A DNA stretch of 64,000 nucleotides from Alphaproteobacteria bacterium (GTDB taxonomy: Bacteria; Myxococcota_A; UBA796; GCA-2862545). Each line of letters begins with the position of its first letter. Position 1 is the stretch's first letter. Below the pieces are notes generated by a model that had not been told where the DNA came from, did no database searches, and saw only the letters and a program-made list of their open reading frames with translations. Where the stretch lies: positions 938,803 through 1,002,802 of the forward strand of contig JACKET010000001.1 of assembly GCA_020632875.1 (NCBI GenBank), in the 5' to 3' direction. Below are positions 46,965-55,852 of this stretch, piece after piece. Made by a program: the position numbers and the translations under genes.

Positions 46965-48485
46965 ATGCACGAACCGGGTCTGCACCTCACCCGTCGTTCC
47001 CCTCCGCTGGAGGAGGGCTGTCGTATCGCCGGGCGCTATCGCCTCGGTGGCCGTGTCGAAGCCCGCACGGATCTCCATCAGTACGAGGCCTGGGACGAAG
47101 AGAACGCGCGATGGGTGCTGCTCGTGGTCGAGCACACGCCGTCCGTCCGTGATGCCCGTCTCGTCCACCACGGCATCGCGCAGCGCGAGGACGTGGGCTG
47201 CATCGGCGAGTGGTTCGTCAGCGTCATCGATCCGGGCCCGGGCGAAGGGCTGCCGCGGCTGCTGGGCCGGCTGGGCGCCGGCACGCCGCTCGACCTCGAG
47301 AGCACGATGATCGTGGGCCTCGGCCTGTGCGAAGCGCTCACGCACGTCGGTCGCTGGGGCCTGTACCACGGCGATCTCAGCGCCCGCGCGCTGCACGTGA
47401 GCCCGCAGCTCGACCCCGTGCTGCTCGACTTCCCGTCCAACCCCGGCGGGCGCCTGTCGCCTGCCGCGATCCCGTTCGCGAGCCCCGAGCGGCTGCTGGG
47501 CCACGCGGGCGACACGCGCAGCGACGTGTACGCGATCGCCGCCCTCCTCTACACGCTCCGCGTCGGGCACCCGCCGTTCGGATGGAACGAGCACCAGGCG
47601 CGCGAAGGGCACTTCTACGACGCCGTGATCGCGCATCCGCGCATCCCCGAGCCCGTGATGGAGGTGCTGCTCACGGCGCTCGAGAAGCCGCCGCGCCTGC
47701 GCTACCCCGACCCGCACGCCCTCGCGACCGCCCTCACCGAGGCGTACGAGCGCGCGGCCGGCTGGTCCGAAGACGAGCCCCTCCCTGGCTTTGGTGGGGA
47801 CGAGACGGAAGAGGTCCCGCTCGAGGAGGCGGAGACGGTCCGTGCCCGTGCGATCCCCGTGCTGTCGCCCGATCCGGGCACCACGTGGGAGTCCTTCACC
47901 CGCGACGAGCCGCTCGAGCTCCTCCCCACGGCCGACGATCTCTCGCTGCCGGCGGCCCTCGCCGCGGATCCCCTGTCGGAGATCGAGCTCGAGCTCGACG
48001 ACTCCGACGACCGCACGCTCGAGCTCGGGCCCGACATGCTCGACCTGCTCGCCGACCAGCCCGAGCTGCCGCGTGCCGAGCTGCCGCGTGCCGAGCTGCC
48101 GCCGACGACCGGGCGCCGCTTCCCGGGCGACCGGTTGGCGCGTCCGGCGTACATCCCGGCGGCTGCGCCGCCGCCCGCGCCGCGCTCGGTGCCGTACTTC
48201 ACGTCTCCCGCGCCGATCGCCGCGAGTCGGCAGCCCGTCCGCCGGCGGATGGAGCCCGACTCCCTCGAGATGGAGATGGACCCGGCCGCGCCGGACGACG
48301 TCTACCTCGGCCAGCACCCCGACGAGTGGGTCGACACGCTGCCCCCGGCGCGTCCCCGCGAGACCACCGTGATCGAAGAGGAGTCGCTGCCCCTCATGGT
48401 CCTCGCCGCCGTGTGCGCGCTGGCCGTGGGCATGGCGAGCGCCGCGTCGGTGCTGGCGTTCCTCCTGGCCCAGATCACGCTCTGA
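46965..48485 (+). CDS. pseudokinase-like membrane protein
   Basis: This is 506 residues. Residues about 22-265 have the Ser/Thr kinase fold, but key catalytic residues are lost. The ATP-binding VAIK Lys is replaced (VLLVVEHT), the catalytic HRD loop reads HGDLSARAL (Asp137 kept), and DFG is DFP (154-157 region). SPERL at the end of the activation segment and the later helices are kept. A long acidic/Pro-rich linker follows and one membrane helix near the C-terminus (about 482-504). It probably acts as a regulatory scaffold, not an active kinase. ATG 46965 has a GAGG site. The downstream gap (48486-48676) holds two REP-like hairpins. Confidence 0.83.
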   Translation: MHEPGLHLTRRSPPLEEGCRIAGRYRLGGRVEARTDLHQYEAWDEENARWVLLVVEHTPSVRDARLVHHGIAQREDVGCIGEWFVSVIDPGPGEGLPRLLGRLGAGTPLDLESTMIVGLGLCEALTHVGRWGLYHGDLSARALHVSPQLDPVLLDFPSNPGGRLSPAAIPFASPERLLGHAGDTRSDVYAIAALLYTLRVGHPPFGWNEHQAREGHFYDAVIAHPRIPEPVMEVLLTALEKPPRLRYPDPHALATALTEAYERAAGWSEDEPLPGFGGDETEEVPLEEAETVRARAIPVLSPDPGTTWESFTRDEPLELLPTADDLSLPAALAADPLSEIELELDDSDDRTLELGPDMLDLLADQPELPRAELPRAELPPTTGRRFPGDRLARPAYIPAAAPPPAPRSVPYFTSPAPIAASRQPVRRRMEPDSLEMEMDPAAPDDVYLGQHPDEWVDTLPPARPRETTVIEEESLPLMVLAAVCALAVGMASAASVLAFLLAQITL

Positions 48486-48526
48486 CCGATGTCTCTCTGG
48501 GGTCTGACCCCAGGAGGACATCCGTC
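48484..48526. repeat. REP-like hairpin with GGGTCTGACCC core (copy near 48.5 kb, imperfect)
   Basis: CTGGGGTC and GACCCCAG flank a single T (48497-48513). The outer sequences (CCGATGTCTC and GGACATCCG) pair less well. It begins at the pseudokinase stop. Confidence 0.6.
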
Positions 48527-48626
48527 GAGCGTTTGAAGTGGGGCCAGCCCTGGATCCTCGAGAGCTCGATGTCGAGATGAATTTGGTTGTAACTTGCTAA
48601 TCGAACGGCCCTCGGTGAGGGCGGGA

Positions 48627-48671
48627 CGACCGATGTCTCTGTGGGGTCTGACCCTGTAGAGACATCGGTCG
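48627..48671. repeat. REP-like hairpin with GGGTCTGACCC core (copy near 48.6 kb, perfect outer arms)
   Basis: Perfect 14-bp arms CGACCGATGTCTCT and AGAGACATCGGTCG enclose a 17-base loop that contains its own GGGTC-T-GACCC palindrome. It ends six bases from the stop of the gene at 48677, so it may serve as that gene's terminator, though no T-run follows. Confidence 0.7.
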
Positions 48672-48676
48672 ATCGT

Positions 48677-49567
48677 TCAGGGTTCGCGGAGCGCGGCGAA
48701 CCGCGGGTCGAGGTCGGCGACCCAGTGCATCGAGTAGGCCCGCGCGAGCACGGTGAGCGGCAGGAACACGACCGCCGACATCCCGGGCAGCAGCATCAGG
48801 CAGAACAAGAGGCACGACACCATCACGGTGAGCACGCTGATCGCCGTGCCCAGCAGCAGGCGCACGAACAGGAACTCCACGAGCCCGAGCAGGCCGAAGC
48901 CATCGGCCTCCCGCACGCTGCCGAGGGCGTGCAGCACGCCCTCCTCCTCGACGTACATCACGGGCGCCGCGAGCTCGCGGACGAAGAAGTCCAGCACCAT
49001 GCCGAGCAGCAGGATGGGCCCGAGCACCGCGGCGATCGCGGCGGCGCCGGGCACCCAGGCCCCGGGCTCGTCCACCGCCATCGACCCGATGCCCATGAGC
49101 GCGATGCCGACCGCGCCGAGCCACCCGAGCCCGAAGAGCGCCGCGCCGAGCCGGAACCGGAACCACGCGAGCGCGTCGGCCCGGTGCGCGACGGTGTTCC
49201 AGTGCTCGAGCCGCGCGTCGTTCGTCGCGATGCCGTGGATGAGCATGAACGTGCCGCGGCTCGACAGGAACGTGGCGATCGCCCACACGAGCAGGAACGC
49301 GACGAGCGCGGCCATGGCCAACGCCACCACCGCGCCCGCCGTCGCGCCCGCCGCTGCAGGGCTGTCGGAGAGCAGGCCCGCGATGTCCTGCATCCCGCCG
49401 CCCTCTTCGGAGCTGCTCGTCTGGAAGCTCGCGTCGGGGCTGGAGCAGTTGGCGAGCCACGCGAACAGCGCGAAGAGCACGTACTTCGCGAGGTCGAACG
49501 GGCGGAAGAGGATGGCGACCATCCGCTCCGCGGCGCTCGACAGCGCGGAGATCGAGGATCCGGGCAT
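48677..49567 (-). CDS. polytopic membrane protein
   Basis: This is 296 residues with about six to seven membrane helices. The N-terminal amphipathic part (MVAILFRPFDLAKYVLFALFAWLANC) and later Gly/Ala/Leu helices resemble small uncharacterised membrane proteins of the DUF4013 kind, but the family name is not certain. ATG 49567 has a GGAGGG site. It lies 34 bp after the vWA gene on the same strand, so co-transcription with the sigma factor and vWA protein is possible. Confidence 0.72.
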   Translation of the reverse strand: MPGSSISALSSAAERMVAILFRPFDLAKYVLFALFAWLANCSSPDASFQTSSSEEGGGMQDIAGLLSDSPAAAGATAGAVVALAMAALVAFLLVWAIATFLSSRGTFMLIHGIATNDARLEHWNTVAHRADALAWFRFRLGAALFGLGWLGAVGIALMGIGSMAVDEPGAWVPGAAAIAAVLGPILLLGMVLDFFVRELAAPVMYVEEEGVLHALGSVREADGFGLLGLVEFLFVRLLLGTAISVLTVMVSCLLFCLMLLPGMSAVVFLPLTVLARAYSMHWVADLDPRFAALREP

Positions 49568-49601
49568 GCTTCCCTCCGGAGATGCCCGGCTCTCTACCCG
49601 A

Positions 49602-51782
49602 TCACTGCAGCCCGAGCCGCATCGCGCCCTGGATGGCCTGACGGAGCTCCCCGTCGTCCTCGGCGTACTCGGGACGGACGGGCAGCAGGTCGTCGAGCGA
49701 GGAGAGCGCGGGGCCGGGGTGCATGCGCAGCCGCTCCGCAAAGGCCGCAGCGACCACGGCCACCCGCGTGTCGTCGGACGCTTCGCGCAGCGTCTCGCGC
49801 GGGGTGCCGACGAGCTTCATCGCCCGCTCCACCGCCGGAGCGCCTTCCGCGCCGGGCGCCTCGTAGCGCACGCGCAGGTCGCCGAGCACCGACGACACGG
49901 ACGGATCGACGAGCTTCACCTCGTACAGCGCGGTGACCTGGTGCCCGGCGCCCACCTCGCCCGCGTCCACGCGGTCGTTGCGGAAGTCGCGGTCGGCGAT
50001 CTGCCGGTTGTCGTACCCGATCTGGCGCCACTCCGAGACGACGGCCGGGTCGAACTCCACCTGGAGCTTCACGTCGCGCGCGATGGTCTGCAGCGTGCCG
50101 GTGAGCCCGTCCACCAGGACCTTCCGCGCGTCCTTCTCGTTCGCGATGTAGTGGTAGTGGCCATCGCCCTTGTCGGCGAGCCGCTCCATCACGTCGTCGC
50201 GGTAGTTGCCGGTTCCGAAGCCGAGGGTCGTGAGCGTGATGCCCCGGTCGGCCGCGGCGCGGAGCTTCTGCGCGAGGCGGTCGGCGTCGGTCTCGCCGAC
50301 GTTCGCGTCGCCGTCGCTCGCGAGCACCACGCGGTTCACGGCGCCCGGCTCGAGCGTCTGCGAAGCGAGGCCGTACGCGAGGTCGATGCCGGCACCCATC
50401 GCCGTGCCGCCCGACGACGCCAGGCCGTCGATGGCGCGCAGGATGGTCGAGCGCTCGGTGACGGACGTGGGCTCGAGCGCGATGCGCGTGTTCCCGGCGT
50501 ACGTCACGACCGCCACGGTGTCGCCGTCGCGCAGCTCCTGGACGAGCATCTTCAGGCCCTGCTTCACGAGCGGCAGGCGGTCGGCCGACTGCATCGAGCC
50601 CGACACGTCGACGAGGAACGTGAGGTGCACGGGCTTGCGCTCGAACACGCTGATCCGCTTGCCCTGCACGCCGATCCGCACGATGTGCCGGTCGGCGTCG
50701 AAGGGCGAGGGCACGACCTCGGTGCTCGCCGCGAACGGGCCGCTCGTCGGCCCCTCGTAGTCGTAGCGGAACGCGTTGACGAGCTCCTCGGTCCGCACCT
50801 CGCCGGGCTGCGGGAGGTAGCCTTCGGAAATCGCCCGCCGCGACCGGGTCCACGCGCCGGTGTCGACATCCACGGAGAACGTCGAGAGCGCGTCGGTGGT
50901 GGTGAGCGTGTGTGCGGGCCGCCAGCCGCGGGCACCGCCGGAATTCCCCTGGACGAGCACGTTCGCGAAGCGCCCGTCCGCGTCGACGTACCCGAGCTGC
51001 GAGAGCACGTCGGCCACACCGTCGCCGTTCCGGGGCGCCCGCTGGGCGTACCCGAGCGCCTCCTGCCAGTCTCCGTCGTCGTCACCGTAGCTGCCGCGGT
51101 TCCGGCGCACCTTCCCGTCCGCGACCTGCTTGTCGAGCAGCGGGTGGCTCGAGCTCGCGTTGGACACGCCCGTGGGCTCGACCAACCGGTCGAGGTCGTA
51201 GGAGTGCCCGCTGGCGTCGCCGCCCGACGGGAGCGTCGTGGTCGTGTCGACCGCTCCGCCGAGCTGGAGCCGTCCCGGCGAGGGAACGAGGTTCGAGGCG
51301 TTGCCCTGTGCGTCCCCGTTGGAGTCGAAGGGGTTGCGCGGCTCGACCAGCCGCTCTCCGGCGATGACGCCCTGGCCCTGCTGGCCTCCCCGGTTCTTCT
51401 CGCCCGTCGAGGGCACGTCGGTCCACGCCTCGAACCCGAGGTCCGCGACGGCATCGCCGCCCGGAGCGCTCGTCGCACCCGTGCCCGGCACCTCTTCGAT
51501 CGAGAGCTGCGAGAACCGCTCGGGCACCGGCTCCGCGCTGCCCGTCACGAGCATCGGCGCCGTCCCCACGGCCACGAGCGCGGCCGCAGCGGCCAGCCCG
51601 ACCACGCCGAGCCCGAGCCAGGCTCGGTACCCCCGCGTGTCGTTCGCCGGACGCCGCTCGGCCGAGGCGGGCTCGGCCGCGGTGTCGGCCTCGGCCTCCA
51701 TCGCGAGCAGCTTGTCGAGGAAGGCCGGCTCGGCCTCGTGATTCGCGTACCAGTCCTGGATTTCGTTGTCGAGATCGCTCAC
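49602..51782 (-). CDS. vWA-domain membrane protein, YfbK-like, coupled to an ECF sigma factor
   Basis: This is 726 residues. The N-terminal ~50 residues are acidic and cytoplasmic, followed by one membrane helix (about 54-74). Outside, a low-complexity region leads to the YfbK-like region: the vWF N-terminal domain (about 295-380), a vWA domain with a complete MIDAS (DVSGS at 392-396) and the YfbK C-terminal domain (about 590-725). The MIDAS binds Mg2+ and protein ligands. It starts at GTG 51782, overlapping the sigma-factor stop as GTGA. An anti-sigma or sensor role for the short cytoplasmic part is inferred from this coupling. Confidence 0.87.
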   Translation of the reverse strand: MSDLDNEIQDWYANHEAEPAFLDKLLAMEAEADTAAEPASAERRPANDTRGYRAWLGLGVVGLAAAAALVAVGTAPMLVTGSAEPVPERFSQLSIEEVPGTGATSAPGGDAVADLGFEAWTDVPSTGEKNRGGQQGQGVIAGERLVEPRNPFDSNGDAQGNASNLVPSPGRLQLGGAVDTTTTLPSGGDASGHSYDLDRLVEPTGVSNASSSHPLLDKQVADGKVRRNRGSYGDDDGDWQEALGYAQRAPRNGDGVADVLSQLGYVDADGRFANVLVQGNSGGARGWRPAHTLTTTDALSTFSVDVDTGAWTRSRRAISEGYLPQPGEVRTEELVNAFRYDYEGPTSGPFAASTEVVPSPFDADRHIVRIGVQGKRISVFERKPVHLTFLVDVSGSMQSADRLPLVKQGLKMLVQELRDGDTVAVVTYAGNTRIALEPTSVTERSTILRAIDGLASSGGTAMGAGIDLAYGLASQTLEPGAVNRVVLASDGDANVGETDADRLAQKLRAAADRGITLTTLGFGTGNYRDDVMERLADKGDGHYHYIANEKDARKVLVDGLTGTLQTIARDVKLQVEFDPAVVSEWRQIGYDNRQIADRDFRNDRVDAGEVGAGHQVTALYEVKLVDPSVSSVLGDLRVRYEAPGAEGAPAVERAMKLVGTPRETLREASDDTRVAVVAAAFAERLRMHPGPALSSLDDLLPVRPEYAEDDGELRQAIQGAMRLGLQ

Positions 51783-52252
51783 AGCAGCACCTCCTTGGCG
51801 GTCTCAGCATCGAAAGCCGCGAGCACCTTCTGGCGCGCGCGGTGGAGGAGGGAGAGGACGGTGTTCCTCGGGGTGTTCGTCAGCTCGCCGATCTCGGCGG
51901 CCGTGTGGCCCTCGACGGCGTTGAGGTAGAGCGCCTCGCGCTCTTCGGGGCGCAGGACGGCGAGCGCCTGGGCGAGCAGCTGTCTGCGGGCGGCGTGGGT
52001 CTCGGCGCCCACCAGCGCGCTCGCATAGAGGTCGGGCACGTCGGTGGGCACGATGGACACGACCTTGTCCCGCCTGCGTTCGTCGAGGAACGCATTGCGG
52101 ATGGCCGCATAGAGGTAGCCCTTGTGTCGCGGGCCACCCGACTTCAGCACCCTGGCCCAGGCTTCCTGCAGGAGGTCCTCCGCCTGGGCCTTGTCGTGGG
52201 TCAACGACAGGGCGTAGCGGAAGCCGTTCTGCAGGAGGGTTCGCGTATCCAT
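51779..52252 (-). CDS. ECF-type RNA polymerase sigma factor
   Basis: This is 157 residues, short but with both essential parts. Region 2 is DKAQAEDLLQEAWARVLKSG and LYAAIRNAFLDERRR; region 4 is LRPEEREALYLNAVEGHTAA with the helix-turn-helix TAAEIGELTNTPRNTVLSLLHRARQKV. It would direct RNA polymerase to a small set of envelope or stress promoters. Its stop is coupled to the vWA protein gene. ATG 52252 has a GGGAG site. No second anti-sigma gene is nearby, which supports the vWA protein as its regulator. Confidence 0.93.
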   Translation of the reverse strand: MDTRTLLQNGFRYALSLTHDKAQAEDLLQEAWARVLKSGGPRHKGYLYAAIRNAFLDERRRDKVVSIVPTDVPDLYASALVGAETHAARRQLLAQALAVLRPEEREALYLNAVEGHTAAEIGELTNTPRNTVLSLLHRARQKVLAAFDAETAKEVLL

Positions 52253-52326
52253 CGCCACTCCCGTCCGACTCGGCCCCCAGACGGATGGACCCCGCGGGTG
52301 ATTGCGGGGTTCGCGTTTTTTCTCGA

Positions 52327-55300
52327 TCAGACGCGGCGGCGGAGCGCGAGGAGCCCGACCAGCACGAGCCAGCCGGCCGACGGCGTGCCCGTGTCGCAGG
52401 CGCACCCGGCGGTGGGCTGCGGCTTCGTGCCGGGCCCGTCGTCCCCCGCGCTGAAGGGGTCGGGGTCGATGTCGTCCGGGATGCCGTCGCCATCGGAGTC
52501 GAGGATGGGCTCCACGCCCGTGTCGCCGGTCTCCTGCGGCACGTACCCGATGCCGTCGCAGTCGTTGTCGATGCCGTCGTCGGGGTCTTCGACCGCGTTC
52601 GGGTTCACGTCGGCGTCGGTGTCGTCGCAGTCGCCGCCCAGGGTGAGCCAGCCGGGGATCTCGGCGCAGGTCTCGACGCCCAGGGCCTCGTTGCCGAAGC
52701 CGTCCTGGTCGCTGTCGGGGTAGTACCAGACGCGGGTGAGGCCGTCGTCGGCGACGCCGTTGCAGTCGTTGTCGAGGTTGTCGCAGACCTCGGGCCGCCC
52801 GGGATGGATGACGACGCGGGTGTCGTCGCAGTCGGTCGCGACGACCGAGTAGCCGGGCACCGGCTCGCAGGCGCTGATCGGCGTGCCGTTGGGGTCGCCG
52901 TACCCGTCGGCGTCGGCGTCGGGGTAGAAGTCGGCGAAGCTCAGCCCGTCGTCGGCGACCCCCGAGCAGTCGTTGTCGATGTTGTCGCAGAGCTCGACGA
53001 GCAGCGGGCTGATCGAGATGTCGCCGTCGTTGCAGTCCTCGCCGATGTTCGGGGAGACGTAGCCCAGGGGCTGGTCGCCCGAGCAACCCTCGAAGGTCGC
53101 GGCCGGCGTGCCCGCGCCGTCGCCGTCCTGGTCGAACCAGAAGGTGACGGGCTGGTCGGTGTAGTCGGGGTCGGCGTCGTCGATCAGGCCGTCGCAGTCG
53201 TTGTCGATGCCGTCGGGGCACGCTTCGACGGCGAGTGGGTAGATCGTGGCTTCGTTGTCGTCGCAGTCGCCCTGCTGGATGGCGGTTCCGGCGGGCTGGG
53301 TGCATGCCACGACGCCCGGGTCGTTGTCGTCGCCGTAGTTGTCGGAGTCGCTGTCGACGTAGAACGTGGGGGCGATCACGTCGTCGTCGGCGGCGTCGAC
53401 GAGGCCGTCACAGTCGTTGTCGACGCTGTCGCACTGCTCGCTCGCGCCCGGGTAGACCGTCGAGCTCGCGTCGTTGCAGTCGGTGTGGTTGTCGACGGTG
53501 CCCGACGGCTGCATGCACCCAGTGCTGACGAACGTGCTGCCGTAGCCGTCGTTGTCGCCGTCGGCGTACCAGTCGGAGGTGGGGACGCCGTCGTCGATCT
53601 GGCCGTTGCAGTTCTCGTCGCCGCCGTTGCAGGTCTCGGCCGCACCGGGGTGGATGAACGAGTTGCCGTCGTTGCAGTCGGTGTTGTCGGCCACCGTGCC
53701 GGGCGGCTGCGCACAGTCGTCGCCGAAGTAGCTGTTGCCGTACCCGTCGCCGTCGTTGTCGTTGTACCAGGACTGGGTGGTGACCCCGTCGTCGACGAGC
53801 CCGTCGCAGTCGTCGTCTTCGTTGTCGCAGGTCTCGATGGCCCCGGGGTGCGTGCTCGCGGACCCGTCGTCGCAGTCGTTGCCGTCGTCGACGTAGCCGG
53901 AGGGGGCCGCACACGCCGAGACGGGCGTGCCCGTCGGATCGCCGAAGCCGTCGCCGTCGGTGTCGGGGTACCAGTCGGTCGTGGAGAGGCCGTTGTCGGC
54001 GACCGTGTCGCAGTCGTTGTCGGCCTGGTCGCAGACCTCGGGGTTGCCCGGGAAGTTCGCGCTGTCGGCGTCGTCGCAGTCGGTGCACGCGCCCACGCCG
54101 TCGCCGTCGTCGTCGGGCTCGTCGATGGTGCCCGAATCGCAGTCGTCGTCGATGCCATTGCAGGCGACCTCGGTGTTGCCGGGGAACCGGGACGCGTTCG
54201 TGTCGTCGCAGTCGCCCGCGCACACCGACACGCCGTCGGAGTCGGCATCGGGCGCGTCGGGCAGGCCGCCGCAGTCCTCGTCGATGCCGTTGCACGGGAT
54301 CTCGGTCGCGCCCGGGTAGATCGTGGGGTCGGCATCGTTGCAGTCGGTGCCGATGGGCGAGCCGTCGCCGTCGCCGTCGGCATCCCACCAGTCGGGGTCG
54401 AAGTCGGGGCCGCCGAAGTGGCCGGCATTCGCGATCGAGCCGTCGACGTCGAGCCGACCGGAGACCGAGGTATCGAACACCCCCGCCGTGGCGTAGGCGT
54501 AGAACAGCGCCCCGCAGTCGTTGCCCGCGGCGTTCATCATCTGGGGGTCGTCGTAGATCTGGGCCGCGGCGCTGATCGTGCCGGCGACCGTGGGGCCGCT
54601 CAGGACGTTGTGGTGCGCCGTCGGGTTCAAGATCGTCGCTTCGAGGCCGATCCCGCTCGAGTCGGTGACGACGTTGTCCTCGACGGCGGCGCCACTCGTC
54701 CAGATGCCGCGGTCGAGGTCGCCGACGAGGGTGTTGTGCGCGAACAGCCCGGCATCGCCGGCCCGGGCGCTGTGCGTGCCGATGCCGAGGGTGCCGTTGT
54801 TCGCGAACAGCACGTTCTGCACGTCGCCCGTGGCGTTGTTGCGGACCGTGAGCGCGTGGCCTTCGTTCTCGGTGGCGCTGTTGTTGCACAGGAATGCGTT
54901 GCGCACGTAGAGCAGGGTGCTCGCGTTCTGCCCGTAGAGCGCGCCGCCGCGCCGGGCGAGGCCGTCGAGCACGATCACGCGCTCGGCGTCGACCGTGGCG
55001 CCGTTCCGCGCCGAGATCGCACCGCCCTCGTTGTCGGCCTGGTTCTGGGTGAACAGGTCGTCGAACGCGTACACCGTGCCGCCGCCCGCGTAGACCGCGC
55101 CGCCGTTGCGGCTGGAATAGCTCGCGTCGATCTGGGTGTTCGTGAGCAGCAGCGTCGTGTCGGGGCTGCGCAGCGCGATCGCCCCGCCGTCGCCACCTGT
55201 GGACGTGTTGCCGGAGAAGTACGATTCGTCGATCTCGACCGCGGAGTTGTTCTCGGCCGACACCGCCCCGCCGTCACCGCCTGCGCTGTTCGAGAAGAAC

Positions 55301-55794
55301 AGCGAGCCCAGGATGACGATCGACGAATCGGTGCGCGCGTTGACGGCGCCGCCGTTGTTGTTCGACAGGCACGACTGGAACGTCGCGCCGACGGCGACGA
55401 GCCCGCTGCGCTCGAGGCCGACGCAGCCGCCCTGGGAGTCGCTGCCGTTCACGAAGACCACGTTGGACGCGGTGACCAGGGAGTCGTTCTTCGCGCTGAT
55501 GCCCTGCCGTTGCGTCTGGCCGTCGATCGTGACGGACTCGACGGTGAGCGACGACGCGTTGTCGAGGTCGATCACCGGCGCGAGCCCCGTCGACACGAAC
55601 GTCACCGAGCCGCCCGGGATGGCTCGGACCGTGATCGACCGCCCGTCGGCGAGGCCGAACCCGGGGTGCGTGCCGGATTGCATCTCGAAGACGTCTCCCG
55701 AGACGACCTGCGTGCTGGCGAGCCCAGCCTCTACGGTCGCGAAGTCGCCCGGAACCGTCCATGTCGCCGCCAGCGCGGCCGATGTCCACCACAT
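52327..55794 (-). CDS. surface protein: beta-helix, about 10 MopE-type repeats, MYXO-CTERM tail
   Basis: This is 1155 residues. A signal peptide (MWWTSAALAATWT) is followed by a parallel beta-helix (about 20-480) rich in Asn/Gly/Ser turns. About ten MopE-type units come next (about 500-1100), each with CDxxDNDCDG and YGDP-like calcium loops. The tail AGCACD, a hydrophobic helix and RRRV is a clean MYXO-CTERM signal. It matches the other two large surface proteins in domain order. The gap 52253-52326 separates it from the sigma-factor start. TAGTCT five bases before the ATG suggests leaderless transcription. Confidence 0.87.
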   Translation of the reverse strand: MWWTSAALAATWTVPGDFATVEAGLASTQVVSGDVFEMQSGTHPGFGLADGRSITVRAIPGGSVTFVSTGLAPVIDLDNASSLTVESVTIDGQTQRQGISAKNDSLVTASNVVFVNGSDSQGGCVGLERSGLVAVGATFQSCLSNNNGGAVNARTDSSIVILGSLFFSNSAGGDGGAVSAENNSAVEIDESYFSGNTSTGGDGGAIALRSPDTTLLLTNTQIDASYSSRNGGAVYAGGGTVYAFDDLFTQNQADNEGGAISARNGATVDAERVIVLDGLARRGGALYGQNASTLLYVRNAFLCNNSATENEGHALTVRNNATGDVQNVLFANNGTLGIGTHSARAGDAGLFAHNTLVGDLDRGIWTSGAAVEDNVVTDSSGIGLEATILNPTAHHNVLSGPTVAGTISAAAQIYDDPQMMNAAGNDCGALFYAYATAGVFDTSVSGRLDVDGSIANAGHFGGPDFDPDWWDADGDGDGSPIGTDCNDADPTIYPGATEIPCNGIDEDCGGLPDAPDADSDGVSVCAGDCDDTNASRFPGNTEVACNGIDDDCDSGTIDEPDDDGDGVGACTDCDDADSANFPGNPEVCDQADNDCDTVADNGLSTTDWYPDTDGDGFGDPTGTPVSACAAPSGYVDDGNDCDDGSASTHPGAIETCDNEDDDCDGLVDDGVTTQSWYNDNDGDGYGNSYFGDDCAQPPGTVADNTDCNDGNSFIHPGAAETCNGGDENCNGQIDDGVPTSDWYADGDNDGYGSTFVSTGCMQPSGTVDNHTDCNDASSTVYPGASEQCDSVDNDCDGLVDAADDDVIAPTFYVDSDSDNYGDDNDPGVVACTQPAGTAIQQGDCDDNEATIYPLAVEACPDGIDNDCDGLIDDADPDYTDQPVTFWFDQDGDGAGTPAATFEGCSGDQPLGYVSPNIGEDCNDGDISISPLLVELCDNIDNDCSGVADDGLSFADFYPDADADGYGDPNGTPISACEPVPGYSVVATDCDDTRVVIHPGRPEVCDNLDNDCNGVADDGLTRVWYYPDSDQDGFGNEALGVETCAEIPGWLTLGGDCDDTDADVNPNAVEDPDDGIDNDCDGIGYVPQETGDTGVEPILDSDGDGIPDDIDPDPFSAGDDGPGTKPQPTAGCACDTGTPSAGWLVLVGLLALRRRV

Positions 55795-55799
55795 GCCCC

Positions 55800-55805
55800 A
55801 GACTA
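55800..55805 (-). promoter_or_regulatory. candidate -10 box of a leaderless promoter (TAGTCT)
   Basis: TAGTCT on the minus strand is five bases before the ATG at 55794 and no ribosome site is present. The divergent CsgG-like gene has its own TAGAAT at 55826-55831 with a normal leader and a GGAG site, so the two promoters differ in type. Confidence 0.4.
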
Positions 55806-55852
55806 CCCCGACCGGGCCCCGCCTGTAGAATCCTCGCGACCGGAGTTCCAAG

